Positions 46,001 to 57,732 of a stretch of 64,000 bases of DNA are shown here, piece after piece. The stretch spans positions 37,927,119 to 37,991,118 of the forward strand of contig OX424559.1 of assembly GCA_949152475.1 (NCBI GenBank), given 5' to 3'. Source of the stretch: Terebella lapidaria. Lineage: Eukaryota > Annelida > Polychaeta > Terebellida > Terebellidae. A model generated the notes under the pieces. That model was given only the letters and a program-made list of their open reading frames with translations, ran no database searches and had not been told where the DNA came from. The number at the start of each line of letters is the position of its first letter. Positions within the stretch are counted from its first letter, which is position 1. A program made the position numbers and the translations under genes.

Positions 46001-46719
46001 TGTCTGGTCCTGCTTTACTTACCGCAGCATTTCTTTTAAAAAATAGTAGTCTCAACGACCAGATGGAAACAATCACTAAATAAATATTTCCTTTTTTGTA
46101 TAAATTTCTCAATTTTATTCATGCCTGATAACCGGAAAATAAAATAGATTTGACCGATCAGACAGTGGCTCACCAGGGATTAGTAAATTATATTATTAAA
46201 ATATATTTTAGTATTAGTAAAGTATTGAAATCACTCGAAATGATTGGCATTGCAGAAAGTTTTATATTCCAATTGTGTAACAAGCTTTTCTGGAAAGTGT
46301 TTGGTTAGAAATAATAAGTTTATGGATATTTGCTAGTGCGTTACTGCATGGAGTAAAATAGGTGGGGTGAAACTTTTATTTCTGACATTGATAAATGCCG
46401 CTGGCTCGGCTGTAATGTTATATTGTCTGAATTACATGTAACATATCCATAGTGATGACAGGGTATCAGGAGATTTACACCCGCGTGGGACCAAATTGTG
46501 AAGTTATGTTTCGATCTGTTTGCAAATTTCCCTCAAGAAATGTTCCTTGGTCATAGCAACAACACTGTGAATGTTAGAGCTCAATTTTCAATGACATGGT
46601 CAAAGAAAAGGTCAAAAGTTTGAAATCAAAATCATAATTGAGATAAATAATCATTTTGGTATTTTTCTATGGTCTATTGTTCATTATTTGATATATGACC
46701 TATTTTCATACCACCAAAA

Positions 46720-48181
46720 TTTCCTGACTGAAAATTTTCAATCGAATATTTTCATAAAATGTCCATGCGCCTGTCCGAGAAAGCTTGCAATTTTGGACAG
46801 TCAGCATCAAGAATTTAAGTCATGGTCAAGAAACAGGTTAAATGCGGGAAATCATAATAATGCTAATTAATACTAATTACTATTAGTATTGTTTACAATA
46901 ACAGACTAATCAATATTAATATTTTCTTGCTGTCTTTTTTCATGACCAATCCACATCATTCCGTATTGACCCAATGGTCGCCTGACCAAACGTGTCCTAT
47001 TTCCACCCATGGTCGTTTTCAGCTGAAACTATAACTGACACATTAGTTGCTGAATTGAGGGGCGAGGGTTTGCAATCTGTGATCGTCTAGTTGCATGCGC
47101 TGAACTTCCATGTGGGCGACAAGAATACTTCTGCTCTCTCTAGCAGATGTCGCAAACCTGTCCACGTTTTCAATTATATTATTTCAGACGAATTCATTGA
47201 TGTAGGAAAAGTTTTAAAAAATACATTACTATTGATTGGCTTGTAACTGCTCTGATAAGGACGAATATTTGTGCTAGCTTCATCAAACGGTCAGCAAAAC
47301 TTCATATGCTGCACCAGAAGCATCAGAAGGCAACTATAGAACAAAATCTGAAATCGCCAATTATGAACCAAGGTGTTGGATGCAAGCATACCGGGAAAAA
47401 GATCAATCGCACAGCAGCGAGAAGTTATTCTAGAGACAGAAACTACGAAAAACATTCAAATATAAATTAGAAAATGCACCAACGAGATCGAATTTCTTGA
47501 AAAAAAAAGTTTGAAATAACAATGTATCCCCAAACATTTGGCACGAGAACATTATTCATTATGTAAATATCAATGAATGATGTCGAAACTGCCTCTAGGC
47601 AAACAAATGGGGCATGTTGAAAATTGCAATTTCGAGTATATATAGGAATATGATTTTGAAGAATCATATTTGCAGTAAACCTTTGACATTTTGACACAGG
47701 TGATACACGAATGCTCAAAATACAGTCAGGTTTCTGGTCATCATACATGTGTATGCCAAAAATAATTACAGCTTCGCAAAGTACACTAGAGCACTAGAAG
47801 CAAAATACAAGTAATGTTCGGAAAAGGTGAAGGTCAAGGTCATTCTAAGGTCAAATTTCATCTTGGCGCTTGAGAAGCTGTATACAAAATTTGTCAGGTT
47901 AATGAATACGACGGTAATATCCTGGTTTTATCCACCTCGCCCCATAACAATATGTGGCGTTTCACTCCAAAGACTACACACTCTCTAATGATAGCCAGAG
48001 TGTTCAGTCCCAACTCCTCTTGCCTATCACTGACTGGTGCAAATGTAAACTACCTTGCTATCTGGTATTGTAAACAATCAGCTAAAACATATCCAATTGC
48101 CTGAACTGCCATTGTCATTGTCGCCTCCAGGAAGCGACATATTCAAATACGATAAAAACGGCCCACGGGTTGATGCGTTTG
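46720..48181. repeat. 1.4-kb duplication, copy 2
   Basis: Same orientation as copy 1, shifted by about 2.1 kb. Small differences include an extra AATAATGCTAATTAATACTA stretch near 46855 and a GGAAGCGACAT insertion near 48130. The region upstream (46560-46720) resembles 41095-41230, suggesting this copy is the longer version of a dispersed element. Confidence 0.9.
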
Positions 48182-49340
48182 AATGAGAACTCATTGCCGA
48201 CCATTTAAAATTAACTTATCATTCTCTATCCACTGTTTTCATGCACGATTAGCGGCAATTTTCTGAGTGTATATTGGCCAACTGTGCATATATCCTATAT
48301 ATTCCCGACTATCTCGAGATGTACTTTCAAAATTGCGTGACAAACAAAGAGAATGCCAAATTTGGCTGATTTTAAAATTGATTCCAACCTTAACATTTAT
48401 CGAAATCTCTTCACATCTACACAACCCATATTGATTTGACGATCAGTTGAAAAATGGCAGAAGGTGGCAAAACACTGCCGTCTTGTATTGATTTTCTAGT
48501 CGGCACGGGTGACAGGCTACACAATGCTATGCGGAAATATGTTATATAGCGGATTCTTCCTGTTCGCATTTTTTTGTGCGAAATATTCCACACACAAAAT
48601 GTTGTTTTGTAAGTCGAGTACTATATTGTGTGTAGATGTGAACATAGGGTTCTATGTGTACAAGTTAAATAATGTAGAAAGTTGATTTTATATTGACCGT
48701 GCATATTTTATTTTGCTCCGTAAAATTTATGGGATCTGTTATAGGGTTTCGAATTGATATGGGTTTGGATTTCCTTTTTGGGTCTGGAAAGTCCCTTATT
48801 TTTCGACAGAATAGAGTGAAGGAGCCCTGTGAATGTAATCGCAGTATGCCATGACTACTTCCAGTTCCCCACACTGGAATAGAGCTAAGCACTGCTAGGA
48901 GGCGACACATGTCTTTTACTACATTTCCTGACGCTTACTTATACATGTTCATGCAAGGTTTATATCGAGCGAATACTTCTCGGTGAACGGCACTCTCCGA
49001 GCTGTCATCGATTTCCAATGTGGTTCCTAGATCCATTCCCAACTCTCGTATGCGAACATATTATCTTTATCTGAGCGTGGAGCTCCCCTTTAGTGATAAA
49101 ACACACCTGCGCCATTTGCAATATATACGTCAGTGCATGGGAGCACTATTACCAATATCACTGTAGGCGAGACTGTTTTCCCCAACAATCCTTAGTGAAT
49201 CAGACAATAACGGACAGTTTGGTTTACAACCATAATTAACCAAAATGACAGGTCCATTTCTTACAAATAAATATGTCGAAGGTAGCTTACTGTTTCAGTC
49301 AAAGTTGTGCGCAATTATTTCAAGCAGATAACGCCTTTTT
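48182..49340. other. No feature seen
   Basis: No coding, RNA or repeat signal could be supported here. Confidence 0.45.
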
Positions 49341-49349
49341 TCAATGTAC

Positions 49350-49512
49350 GGGGGTGTGATGGCCGCGTGGTTACAGGAGACGTGTGGTTTGAACCAAGAT
49401 CCATCGTCGGCGTGGGTTCAATCCCACGTCAGACTGCATGTGCGGTGATTATAGTTTTAATTACCGCCGTTTTTGAAAGAGTTGGGGGAAATATTTGTCT
49501 GAACAGTGCGTA
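49350..49512 (+). mobile_element. tRNA-derived SINE-like copy
   Basis: GTGATGGCCGCGTGGTTACAGG resembles a tRNA D-arm/A box, and GGTTCAATCCC about 55 bases later is a near-perfect B box, so an internal RNA polymerase III promoter is likely. The intervening sequence does not fold as an intact tRNA. A non-tRNA body (CATGTGCGGTGATTATAG, ATTACCGCCG) follows. This is the layout of a SINE with a Leu/Ser-like head. Confidence 0.6.
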
Positions 49513-49546
49513 AACTGAAGAGTAGTTTTGAGTTTTTACGTTACTG

Positions 49547-49610
49547 GACCTTTGGTCCGATAACCTATTGCCGTGGTATTGCGTCCGTCGTCGTCCGTCT
49601 TCATTTATAT
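49547..49610. repeat. Dispersed repeat with GGACCTTTGGTCCGATAACC (minus copy)
   Basis: Reverse complement of the segment at 26446-26518, including TTGCGTCCGTCGTCGTCCGTCTTCAT. It supports a transposon family present at least twice in the window. Confidence 0.75.
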
Positions 49611-50224
49611 CTTTAAAGTTTACGATTAAATCTTTCTGAAACCACCAATTTTGGAGTGTTCAGTATTTTTTTTTTCTTATTGATGCATATCACTCCTCAT
49701 ATTGTTGTCTCCCCGGAGGGGAGACTTCTTAAACGCTCTCTGAGATTCCCATGGGGGAAATACTCTTCGACTGGGGAAAAACCTGGTTTCTAAGAGAAAA
49801 TACTTTGAACGTGTGTTCTACAGAGCTCGACGTAAATAATTCAGTTAATTAATATAATCTAACGAATATTTTCGTCGAATGGTGCAACTTTTCCGTCACT
49901 ATCGCCAATTTACGTGAACATCAGCTTCTCGGCTGGATTTGAGAATAAATACATAACTGCGGTGTGCATTCAGTCAACCGTGTATCACTTTTGTCTCTAC
50001 TGTCGAATAATCGCTCACTTCTCACGCTATGTCAGTGCCAAATATTCCTTGTTTTGGAGCAGTAAAACTAGCACATTTGTTACGTTCCATTTTCTGACTG
50101 CATCTTTACTTCAAACAATCATACGCATTCATTTTTCGCTGTCCTACAGCGAGCTAATTTTTCGCTCGCAAAGTGCGGAATATTGATTACCCTGGTATTT
50201 ATCGTTGGCAATGTGTAAAAGTCG

Positions 50225-51335
50225 GGGACACCCGAAAACGAGTTCCAAGTTCCAAGTTCCGAGTTCCGAGTTCCAAGTTCCAAGTTCCGAGTTCCAAGTT
50301 CCGCATTTAAAGTTCTAAGAAAAAGGTGTCGTCGGTGTTCAGTCAGTACCGTCTATTGATTTCAGTTACACTCTATACCCGGCGTCTATTAGAACCCGGC
50401 GTTTATTAGAACCCGGCGTTTATTGATTTCAGTCGTTGTCTGAACCAGGCGTTTATTGGAATTGGCGAGGCACGTGTTACGATATGACAAATCGGACGAC
50501 AGTTTAGATATTTAAAGCTGGAAATCCCCGACTGGGACGCGTTGACGTTGTCGTACTAAAATCGCGATATCATATTAGTATCTATGCGTTGCTATGTTAC
50601 GTATGTACGTAGACCCGGCGTCTATTAATTTCAGTATACCTGAACCCCCGGCGTCTATTAGAACCCGGCGTCTATTAGAAACCCGGCGTCTATTAGAAGT
50701 TTTACTGTATTTCTACACATGCCAGGCTTTTTCAGGAGTTCTTTGAACATTGAGTCTAAAAAATGCAGAGACGAGGGATCATGGCGTCAGTTTGAAGGCG
50801 CAGCACCACTATATGTTACACGTTCGAATAAATGATAAATATCAACTTCTTCTATTAAATATTTATTCAGTCATCCCCAGCATAGTTCGTTGGTGATGCC
50901 TGAATAATTATTTAATGAAAGAAATTTATTCTGTCATAATGCAATAAATATTATTTTCATTTCCCTTTTTCAATTTTCCCATCATTTGTATTTAATTTTG
51001 TGAATGTAAAATATAGAAATGATATAAATAGAATTGAACGAAAAACACACCCAAATCCGCAAACTATCCGAAATTTCAAATCATACCCGCGTGGCACTCT
51101 GAGGTCCGCGATTACCAGGCATCAGCTTGGAAGGTTAGTTTTCGACTTTGTGATATTGAAAGGTGGCACAAGAAAGTGACTTAATGAGTTGGAGAGACCC
51201 GATGCAGAAATATAAAAACGATAACTGCACTTTCTTGGGACTCTAAATGCGGAACTTGGAACTCGGAACTTGGAACTTGGAACTCGGAACTTGAAACTCG
51301 GAACTTGGAACTTGAAACTCGTTTTCGGGTGTCCC
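50225..51335. mobile_element. Mutator-like non-autonomous element, 1,111 bp, 9-bp target duplication
   Basis: Ends are GGGACACCCGAAAACGAGTT and its complement. TAAAAGTCG flanks both (50216-50224 and 51336-51344). Each terminus continues into GTTCCAAGTTCCGA-type 7-10-bp repeats, in opposite orientation at the two ends, closing with GGAACTT...GCATTTA-type sequence. The middle has GGCGTCTATTAGAACCC repeats (50380-50700). A 9-bp duplication is typical of Mutator-like elements; terminal sequence alone does not settle the superfamily. No transposase frame is present. Confidence 0.8.
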
Positions 51336-52132
51336 TAAAAGTCGGAATGGGTTCAAAGTTCAACACCACCGCCTTCTACACTGATATTTCAGTGCTTATA
51401 AATATTCCAACAGTACTCAAATTTATTGGACACTTCTCATATGACATATATATTGTCGCATATTTGTACACTATTGACCAAAAACAAATTTACGAATATA
51501 TTGAATTTTGGGCCAAAAAGAAAACGGTGCTGAATTTTATGAACACCTTGCTCTTTTTTGATGGGCGTACTCGATCAGGGACTCGATTTTTCATGGGCGC
51601 ACTCGATCAGTGTTCATACGAACTATACGGTACCAATTGCTTTCACATCGGTATATTCGTCCGGCATGGACATCGTAGGCCTTTATATTATGCGCACGGA
51701 ATTGAATTGAAAACAGTGCTAGAAATGATCGCGCTTTTGACTTCTGTCATCCGGGGAGATCTGGTGCTTTGCACCAGGTATGATTCTCGTAGAATATTTA
51801 GCGACTCTAACGGCCCGTCCCTCCCGCGCATCACATTTCCATAACAACACCCACTCGCTACCATTAAGGTGCGGTATTGTACAATAGCACCCAAAGTGCT
51901 ATTTTAGAAGAAATCTTTCTAAAACAGCTACTATGGTAACAGGCTGAACGCAGGAGAAAAAGGGAAGGGGAGTGGGGAGGTCAGCGTGTTGGGGGAAGCA
52001 GAGGTAGGGGGGGGGGGATGGGCGCGACACGATGAGGGACGGGGGAGGGAGAGTAGTGGGGAAATATCGCACGTGCCCGTCTGAAGTGTTTGTGGGCCTT
52101 GGGAGGGTAGGGGTTGGACTTTGTCACTCTTG

Positions 52133-52930
52133 CCTGATTTCCTGGGTTTCTACAGCGTTTCTAATAGCCTCTAAAAGTGCTATTTGTTCTATTCTGGAAC
52201 CCGAGGTTATTTGCCTGGGGATTCAGTCAATTTACCAGCTTTTTCTCTTAAACCGTTGGCCTGTTGAACAGCTGTAGGGCTGCTGGACTCTGTCGTTTTG
52301 GGGTGTTTTTCCTTGTACAAGGCCGCTGGACAAGGCCGCTTTGTTCTATTCTGGAATGTGATTCTCTTGAACTGTAGGGCTGCTGGACTCTGTCGTTTTT
52401 TGCCTGACTTCTTGGGTTTCTACGGCGTTTCTAATAGCCTCTAAAAGCGCTATTTGTTCTATTCTGGCACGCAGTGTAACTCCCGTTGGAACTTAGAAAA
52501 TTTGAAGCAAATCTGTCTATCTGTTAGGGGCGCTGGACTTTTTGCCTGATTTCCTGTTACAGCGTTTCCAATAGCCTATAAAAGCGCTAATTGGTATATT
52601 CTGGAACGCTGTGTAACTCCCGTTGGAACTTAGAAAATGTTCAATAAAATCTGTCTCCAGGGGGCTTGGGGAAGGAGAGGCCGGGGTGGGGGGAGGAGTG
52701 GGGAAATATTGCCCCTGCGCCACAGAAGTGTGTGTGGGCCTTGGGAGGGGTAGATTTCCCGCGTTTCTACAGCGTTTCTAATCGCCTCTAAAAGCGCTAT
52801 TGGTTCTATTGTGGAATGCAGTGTGAGCCGCGGTGGCACTTATGAAATTTTCAAGCGAATGTGTCTTTCTGTCAGAGGCGTTGGACTGGTTTTTGGTTGT
52901 GATTCTCCGGGTCTCTACAGCGCTGCTATT
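52133..52930 (-). repeat. Scattered monomers of the ~113-bp satellite, inverted
   Basis: TTTCTACAGCGTTTCTAATAGCCTCTAAAAGCGC and GTAGGGCTGCTGGACTCTGTCG occur four to five times in the reverse orientation to the main array at 56-64 kb. They are separated by other sequence including G-rich runs (52000-52030, 52655-52695). The copies are diverged and partly fused with CGTTGGAACTTAGAAAAT, which is itself repeated. Confidence 0.85.
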
Positions 52931-53264
52931 TTTTGCTTTTTACACAATATGTACAGTACGTGGTAAAAACACGGCTTATTCCGTGAACGTGCTTGTGGAA
53001 TCTTACACCAAAAACATTTGTGGCCTCGCAAGTTTTTCACAAAACAATTGCTAGAAGTCTGCACTGTATGTTATTAACTACAATCAGCAACGCGAGAAAC
53101 AAAATAAGGTGACATAACGAACGGTGTCAAGCAATACTCGACTAAGAAGTAAATTAGCCTACAAAGCGTGCAAGAGGACAATAAACCCAGAATGTAATTA
53201 CCTGTTAACGGATTCACTGAACACGGGTCACACAAACTGCCAGGACATCAATAACCAGATATTG

Positions 53265-53935
53265 GTTGATTGATTGACGTTTTATTCAGAACTGGAGGAA
53301 TTAAAACAAATCATAAGTTCACAATACATAAATAACCTATAGTTCTAGGATACACCAAAGATACAAGTATCTGTTTGCAGGTGTATCCCGTGGTGATCAT
53401 TTCCAAATAAATACATACAGAAAAGATTATTAATTAAAAACATTTGCAAGTCGATAACTCAACCACAATAAATAAGGATACGCAAGAAATATTATGGCAA
53501 AAAGTCAATGATATGAGACACTGCTACCCGGGGTCGAGGAGGAAGGTCAACCATGTAATGATATGAAATATTTTTTAATTTTAATCTTGAAAGAATTGAG
53601 TGACTGTGACAGTTTGATATCATTGGGTAAACTGAGCCATGTATGTGGTGCTTTTCCTATAAAAGATAGCTGCAATATGAGGGTCTGTACTATGACGTGT
53701 ATTGTGATCATGAACAACGGAGTTTTGTATATACAAGCACTGAAGTGCAGGCGGCAACTGTCAGACGCTGTGCTTATACATGAACTTAGAAATATAACTC
53801 TGAAACAAGTGCCAGTGGTAGTGATCACAATAGGGGTGAAGCCCCAGTCGCTTTGATCATGCAAGAGATAAGTGCTGAGGTGGAGCGCGCCTATACAGGG
53901 ACACAATTTTTCCTTAAAGCTGGACAATCCCGATA
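53265..53935 (-). pseudogene. LINE 3' end with C-terminal reverse-transcriptase-protein tail
   Basis: On the minus strand the frame from 53927 to 53547 ends APHTWLSLPNDIKLSQSLNSFK, which matches the W.SLP..I....SLN.FK..LK motif at the C terminus of many CR1/Jockey-type LINE proteins. The upstream part of the frame (FTPIVITTTGTCFR) is not well preserved and is probably shifted. The 3' UTR ends in a TTTATT/AATAAAA word and a (TCAA)n tail at 53265-53277, like the tail of the LINE at 13.9 kb. Severely 5' truncated. Confidence 0.65.
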
Positions 53936-54186
53936 AAAAGAAGATATTTTAGTAAACAAAAAAAATCAAAGGCACAAAGTAAATGTTGTGCTACATGTGT
54001 TCCGTCGGTATTATTTGCCACTCGTTTCCGAACACTGTGCCGACAACCACGCGGCCTTCATCGGAGAGGCTCGGCGTTTGCTCCACAGTCTCCCAGCCTT
54101 TTGGAGTTTCAGCGGGTATAAAATGAGAAACCAAAATCACTGATGCGTTCACAATGAAACGTTCTCTTGAATCGCCTTTACTGAGT

Positions 54187-54198
54187 TGCGCATGCGCA
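54187..54198. promoter_or_regulatory. NRF1-type palindrome TGCGCATGCGCA (site 1)
   Basis: Exact match to the NRF1 consensus core (GCGCATGCGC), 512 bases before the ATG of the gene downstream. Such sites mark TATA-less housekeeping-type promoters in animals. Confidence 0.6.
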
Positions 54199-54269
54199 GT
54201 CGAGTTTTACAAGCGTTGCAACTGATTTAAACTACACCAACGAATGTGTGTTTCCTCATTTGTGTGACC

Positions 54270-54281
54270 TGCGCATGCGCA
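54270..54281. promoter_or_regulatory. NRF1-type palindrome TGCGCATGCGCA (site 2)
   Basis: A second identical 12-mer 83 bases downstream of the first. A half-like site (CATGCGCATC) follows near 54331. Clustering supports a real promoter for the gene starting at 54710. Confidence 0.6.
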
Positions 54282-54709
54282 GTCCAGTTGCATCTGCGTG
54301 CACGAGACACAAGTTTGTTTGCGCAATTAACATGCGCATCGGACCTATGGGAACAGGGTAATATATAATTTATGCGCAGTAAATCTAGGCCGGGTCAGGA
54401 GGCAAAAACACACACGTTGATGTTTGAATCGTTAAAATCCGTTGGATATAACTGGAGTTATGACCTCGAAAGTAATTTCCAAGATGGCTAGACATCCCTA
54501 GAAGCTATTCAGCTTCGTTTGCATTGGTGTCAATTTGAAGGTCTTCTGAATTTTGTTGGGGGAACAGTGACTTTTTCTCCGGTGTATCACACCTTCAGCT
54601 TTGTTTTGGTATAGTGCTTACCCGGTTCCGGATAGAACTGTGGAGGGCCGCGTCATGTTTTCAGTTGGCAACGTTTCATTGTGGCGTTTCAGTTGTAATA
54701 GCCAGCGAC

Positions 54710-55981
54710 ATGGACACTTCGCAGCCTGCTCGCCAAACTGGTGTATCCCCGAATGATAGTGAAATTGTAAGTAATACTCACCAATAGCATTCATTTCCTT
54801 CGAATCGGAAATACTTTGATATCGTTGTAAAATGAAACTTCGGTAAATACTGTAAACAAATACATTCATGTACCACACAGTAGTTATCTATCCAGCTATG
54901 AGTTTGTGTTGTGTGGTATGATGTATACGTGTACACTGCATGGGCTTGACATGCGAGTGATTTGACACGGTTGAGTGCAACACGTATCTAAAGTCATGAG
55001 CACTGTGAATCGCTGGAAGTATGCGTATTTGTTTATATTCTGTATGATGGCTCATGTCGCAATAGTCTTTGGTGATAATCTACGTTATTCACTTGTACAC
55101 AGGGCTACGACACAGACTCTGTCTTAGGAGAAGAAGAAGAGTTGCTAGATGATGCAGTGGAAACGGAAGATCACAGCGATGTGTATGTATACTAATCTAC
55201 GTAAAATATGTGTGTGTACTGAGGAAAATATCGAAATTTTATGAAACACTACAGAGTAGAAAAGCCTTTGTTGTTATTGCCATGTACACGTAGTTTGTTC
55301 ATTGTCAAAAATTTATCCAAAAAATTGTAAATTATGATTTCCGGAGTGACAAAACGAACTGCTTTTTTCTAACAGCAACCCTCATAGGCAGACGGAGTAT
55401 CGTCTCATCAGTGAGAAAAAAGTCATTGTCAGCCACGGACGCCTGGAAGCCCTAATCGTCAGCCAGAAATGTGGTGTAGAGGGATGTGACAGCCATACGG
55501 ACCCTGCATCCATCAAGTCAACACCCCTACCAGCAGCTGTCAAGTTCACATACCAGTGTCACGTACGTTTGCCAATTTATATTGCGATAATTTTTGCAAT
55601 ATGATTTATCTAAACACTTTTGATTGGCTCTATATACATAAATTATGTTATTACGTGTAAAATAGCTGACAGGTTTCCTTTTTATGTTTCAGAATAAGCA
55701 CCAGCAGAAGTGGTTGTCAACCGAATACTACGGGAGTAAGTCAAGCACGCACTTACTCATTCAAATAGCTACCCTGATGTGCGCTCTTACCTACGGCTCT
55801 GTGTATTTGTTGATGAGGTTCATCGGAGTAGAAATAGGGAAAAGCTCAAATTTCTACAAAGCCCAGAACATATACGGGAGAGCCATTGATAGGTACTATG
55901 GCAACCACATGGAACAAGTCAAGCATCAGCTAGACAACAAGCCTATGACTTGCATGATGGACGTTCGTTACGAGACTCCAG
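54710..55981 (+). CDS. Transposase-like protein, N-terminal four exons (partial; continuation not found)
   Basis: Exons 54710-54766, 55103-55182, 55376-55562 and 55693-55981 join with matching phases (0, 2, 0) and GT-AG borders. The last has a donor (G|GTAGTT, phase 1) followed by satellite. Start context GACATGG is strong. The product begins MDTSQPARQTGVSPN and has an acidic patch (LGEEEELLDDAVETEDHSD). Exon 3 has a CGVEGC pair with FTYQCHNKHQQKW, a zinc-binding-like pattern. Exon 4 ends in MMDVRYETPG. CH..H..W followed by a LD.R.DSPG-like motif recalls the N-terminal half of Kolobok-type transposases; this is motif-level recognition only. The gene may be a domesticated transposase or a truncated element. 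Its catalytic part is either beyond the array or lost. Confidence 0.55.
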
Positions 55982-56016
55982 GTAGTTATAATTCAAGTAT
56001 GTGGTAAGACTGTGAA

Positions 56017-57679
56017 AGCTTTTAGAGGCTAATACAAACGCTGTGGAAAAAACAAGAATCGGGCAAACACGACAGAGTCCAGCAGCCCTACAGTTCAAGA
56101 GAAACTGCGTTCCAAAGTAGAAACAATAGCGCTTTTAGAGGCTATTAGAAACGCTGTAGAAAGCAAGAAATCGGACAAAAAACGACAGAGTCCAGCAGCC
56201 TTATAGTGCAAGAGAAATTACATTCCAGAATAGAACAAATTGCGCTTTTAGAGGCTACTAGAAACGCTTTAGGAAGCAAAAAATCGGGCACAAAACGACA
56301 GAGTCCAGCGGCCCTACAACTTAAGAGAAGCTGCGTTCCAGATTAGAACAAATAGCGCTTTTAGAGGCTATTTAAAACACTGTAGAAAGCAAAGGAATCG
56401 GGCAAAAAACGACAGAGTCCAGCAGCCCTACAGTGTAAGAGAGATTGTGGTCAAGAATAGAACAAATAGCGCTTTTAGAGGCTATTACAAACGCTGTGGA
56501 AAGCAAAAGAATCGGGCAAAAAACGACAGAGTCCAGCAGCCCTACAGTTCAAGAGAAACTGCGTTACAAGGTAGAACAAATAGCGCTTTGAGAGGCTATT
56601 ACAAACGCTGTGGAAAGCAAAGGAATCGGGCAAAAAACGACAAAGTCCAGCAGCCCTACAATTTAAGAGAGATTGTGGTCCAGAATAGAACAAATAGCGC
56701 TTTTAGAGGCTATTAGAAACGCTGTGGAACGCAAAAGAATCGGGCAAAAAACGACAGAGTCCAGCAGCCCTACGGTTCAAGAGAAACTGCGTTCCAAAGT
56801 GGAACAAATAGCGCTTTTAGAGGCTATTACAAATGCTGTGGAAAGCAAAAGAATTGGGCAAAAAACGACAGAGTCCAGCAGCCCTACATTTTGACATAAA
56901 GTGTGTTCCAGAATAGAACAAATAGAGCTTTTGGAGGCTGTTAGAAACGCTTTAGAAAGCAAGATATCTGCAAAAAATGACAGAGTCCAGCGGCCCTACA
57001 GCTTAAGAGAAGCTGCGTTCCAGAATAGAACAAATAGCGCTTTTAGAGGCTATTTAAAAACTGTAGAAAGCAAAGGAATCGGGCACAAAACGACAGAGTC
57101 CAGCAGCCCTACAGTTTAAGAGAGATTGTGGTCCAGAATAGAACAAATAGCGATTTTAGGGGCTATTTGAAACGCTGTGGGAAGCAAAAGAATCGGGTAA
57201 AAAGAAACAGAGTCCAGCAGCCCTACGGTTTACGAGAGATTGTGGTCCAGAATAGAACAAATAGCGCTTTGAGAGGCTATTAGAAACGCTGTAGAAAGCA
57301 AGAAATCGGGCAAAAAACGGCAGAGTCCAGCAGCCCTACAGTACAAGAGAAATTCCATTCCAGTATAGAACATATAGTGCTTCTAGAGGCTATTAGAAAC
57401 CCTGTAGAAAGCAAAGGAATCGGGCACTAAGCGACAGAGTCCAGCAGCCCTACAGTTTAAGAGAGATTGTGGTCCAGAATAGAACAAATAGCGCTTTTAG
57501 AGTCTATTAGAAACGCTGTGGAAAGCAAAGGAATCGGGCAAAAAACAACAGAGTCCAGCAGCCCTACAGTTTGAGAAAAGCTGCGTTCCAGAATAGAACA
57601 AATAGCGCTTTTAGAGGCTATTTAAAACACTGTAGAAAGCAAAAGAATCGGGTAAAAAAGTCCAGCAGCCCTACAGTTT
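56017..57679. repeat. ~113-bp satellite array, left block (~15 copies)
   Basis: Monomer blocks are GTCCAGCAGCCCTACAGTTT, AAGAGAGATTGTGGTCCAG, AATAGAACAAATAGCGCTTT and TAGAGGCTATTAGAAACGCT, then GTAGAAAGCAAAGAATCGGGCAAAAAACGACAGA. Two edge types alternate (AGAGATTGTGGTCCAG and AGAAGCTGCGTTCCAG). Open frames on both strands are a consequence of the ~113-114-bp period and are not genes. The array starts 35 bases after the last transposase-like exon. Confidence 0.95.
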
Positions 57680-57704
57680 CACTGTAGGAACCCCCGATCG
57701 AAGC

Positions 57705-57732
57705 GATTACCGTAACGCGCGTTACGGTAATC
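57705..57732. repeat. 28-bp perfect palindrome in the left TIR
   Basis: GATTACCGTAAC, then GCGC, then GTTACGGTAATC. Two half-sites head to head, 25 bases from the transposon end. The same palindrome sits at the mirror position on the right. Confidence 0.95.

Noticed and set aside
49350..49445. A functional tRNA gene
   Set aside because: The A and B boxes are present but no acceptor stem or anticodon arm pairs, so it is a SINE head at best.
53563..53856. Plus-strand frame beginning MKYFLILILKELSD
   Set aside because: It is antisense to the LINE C-terminal remnant, whose W.SLP..I....SLN.FK motif is on the minus strand.
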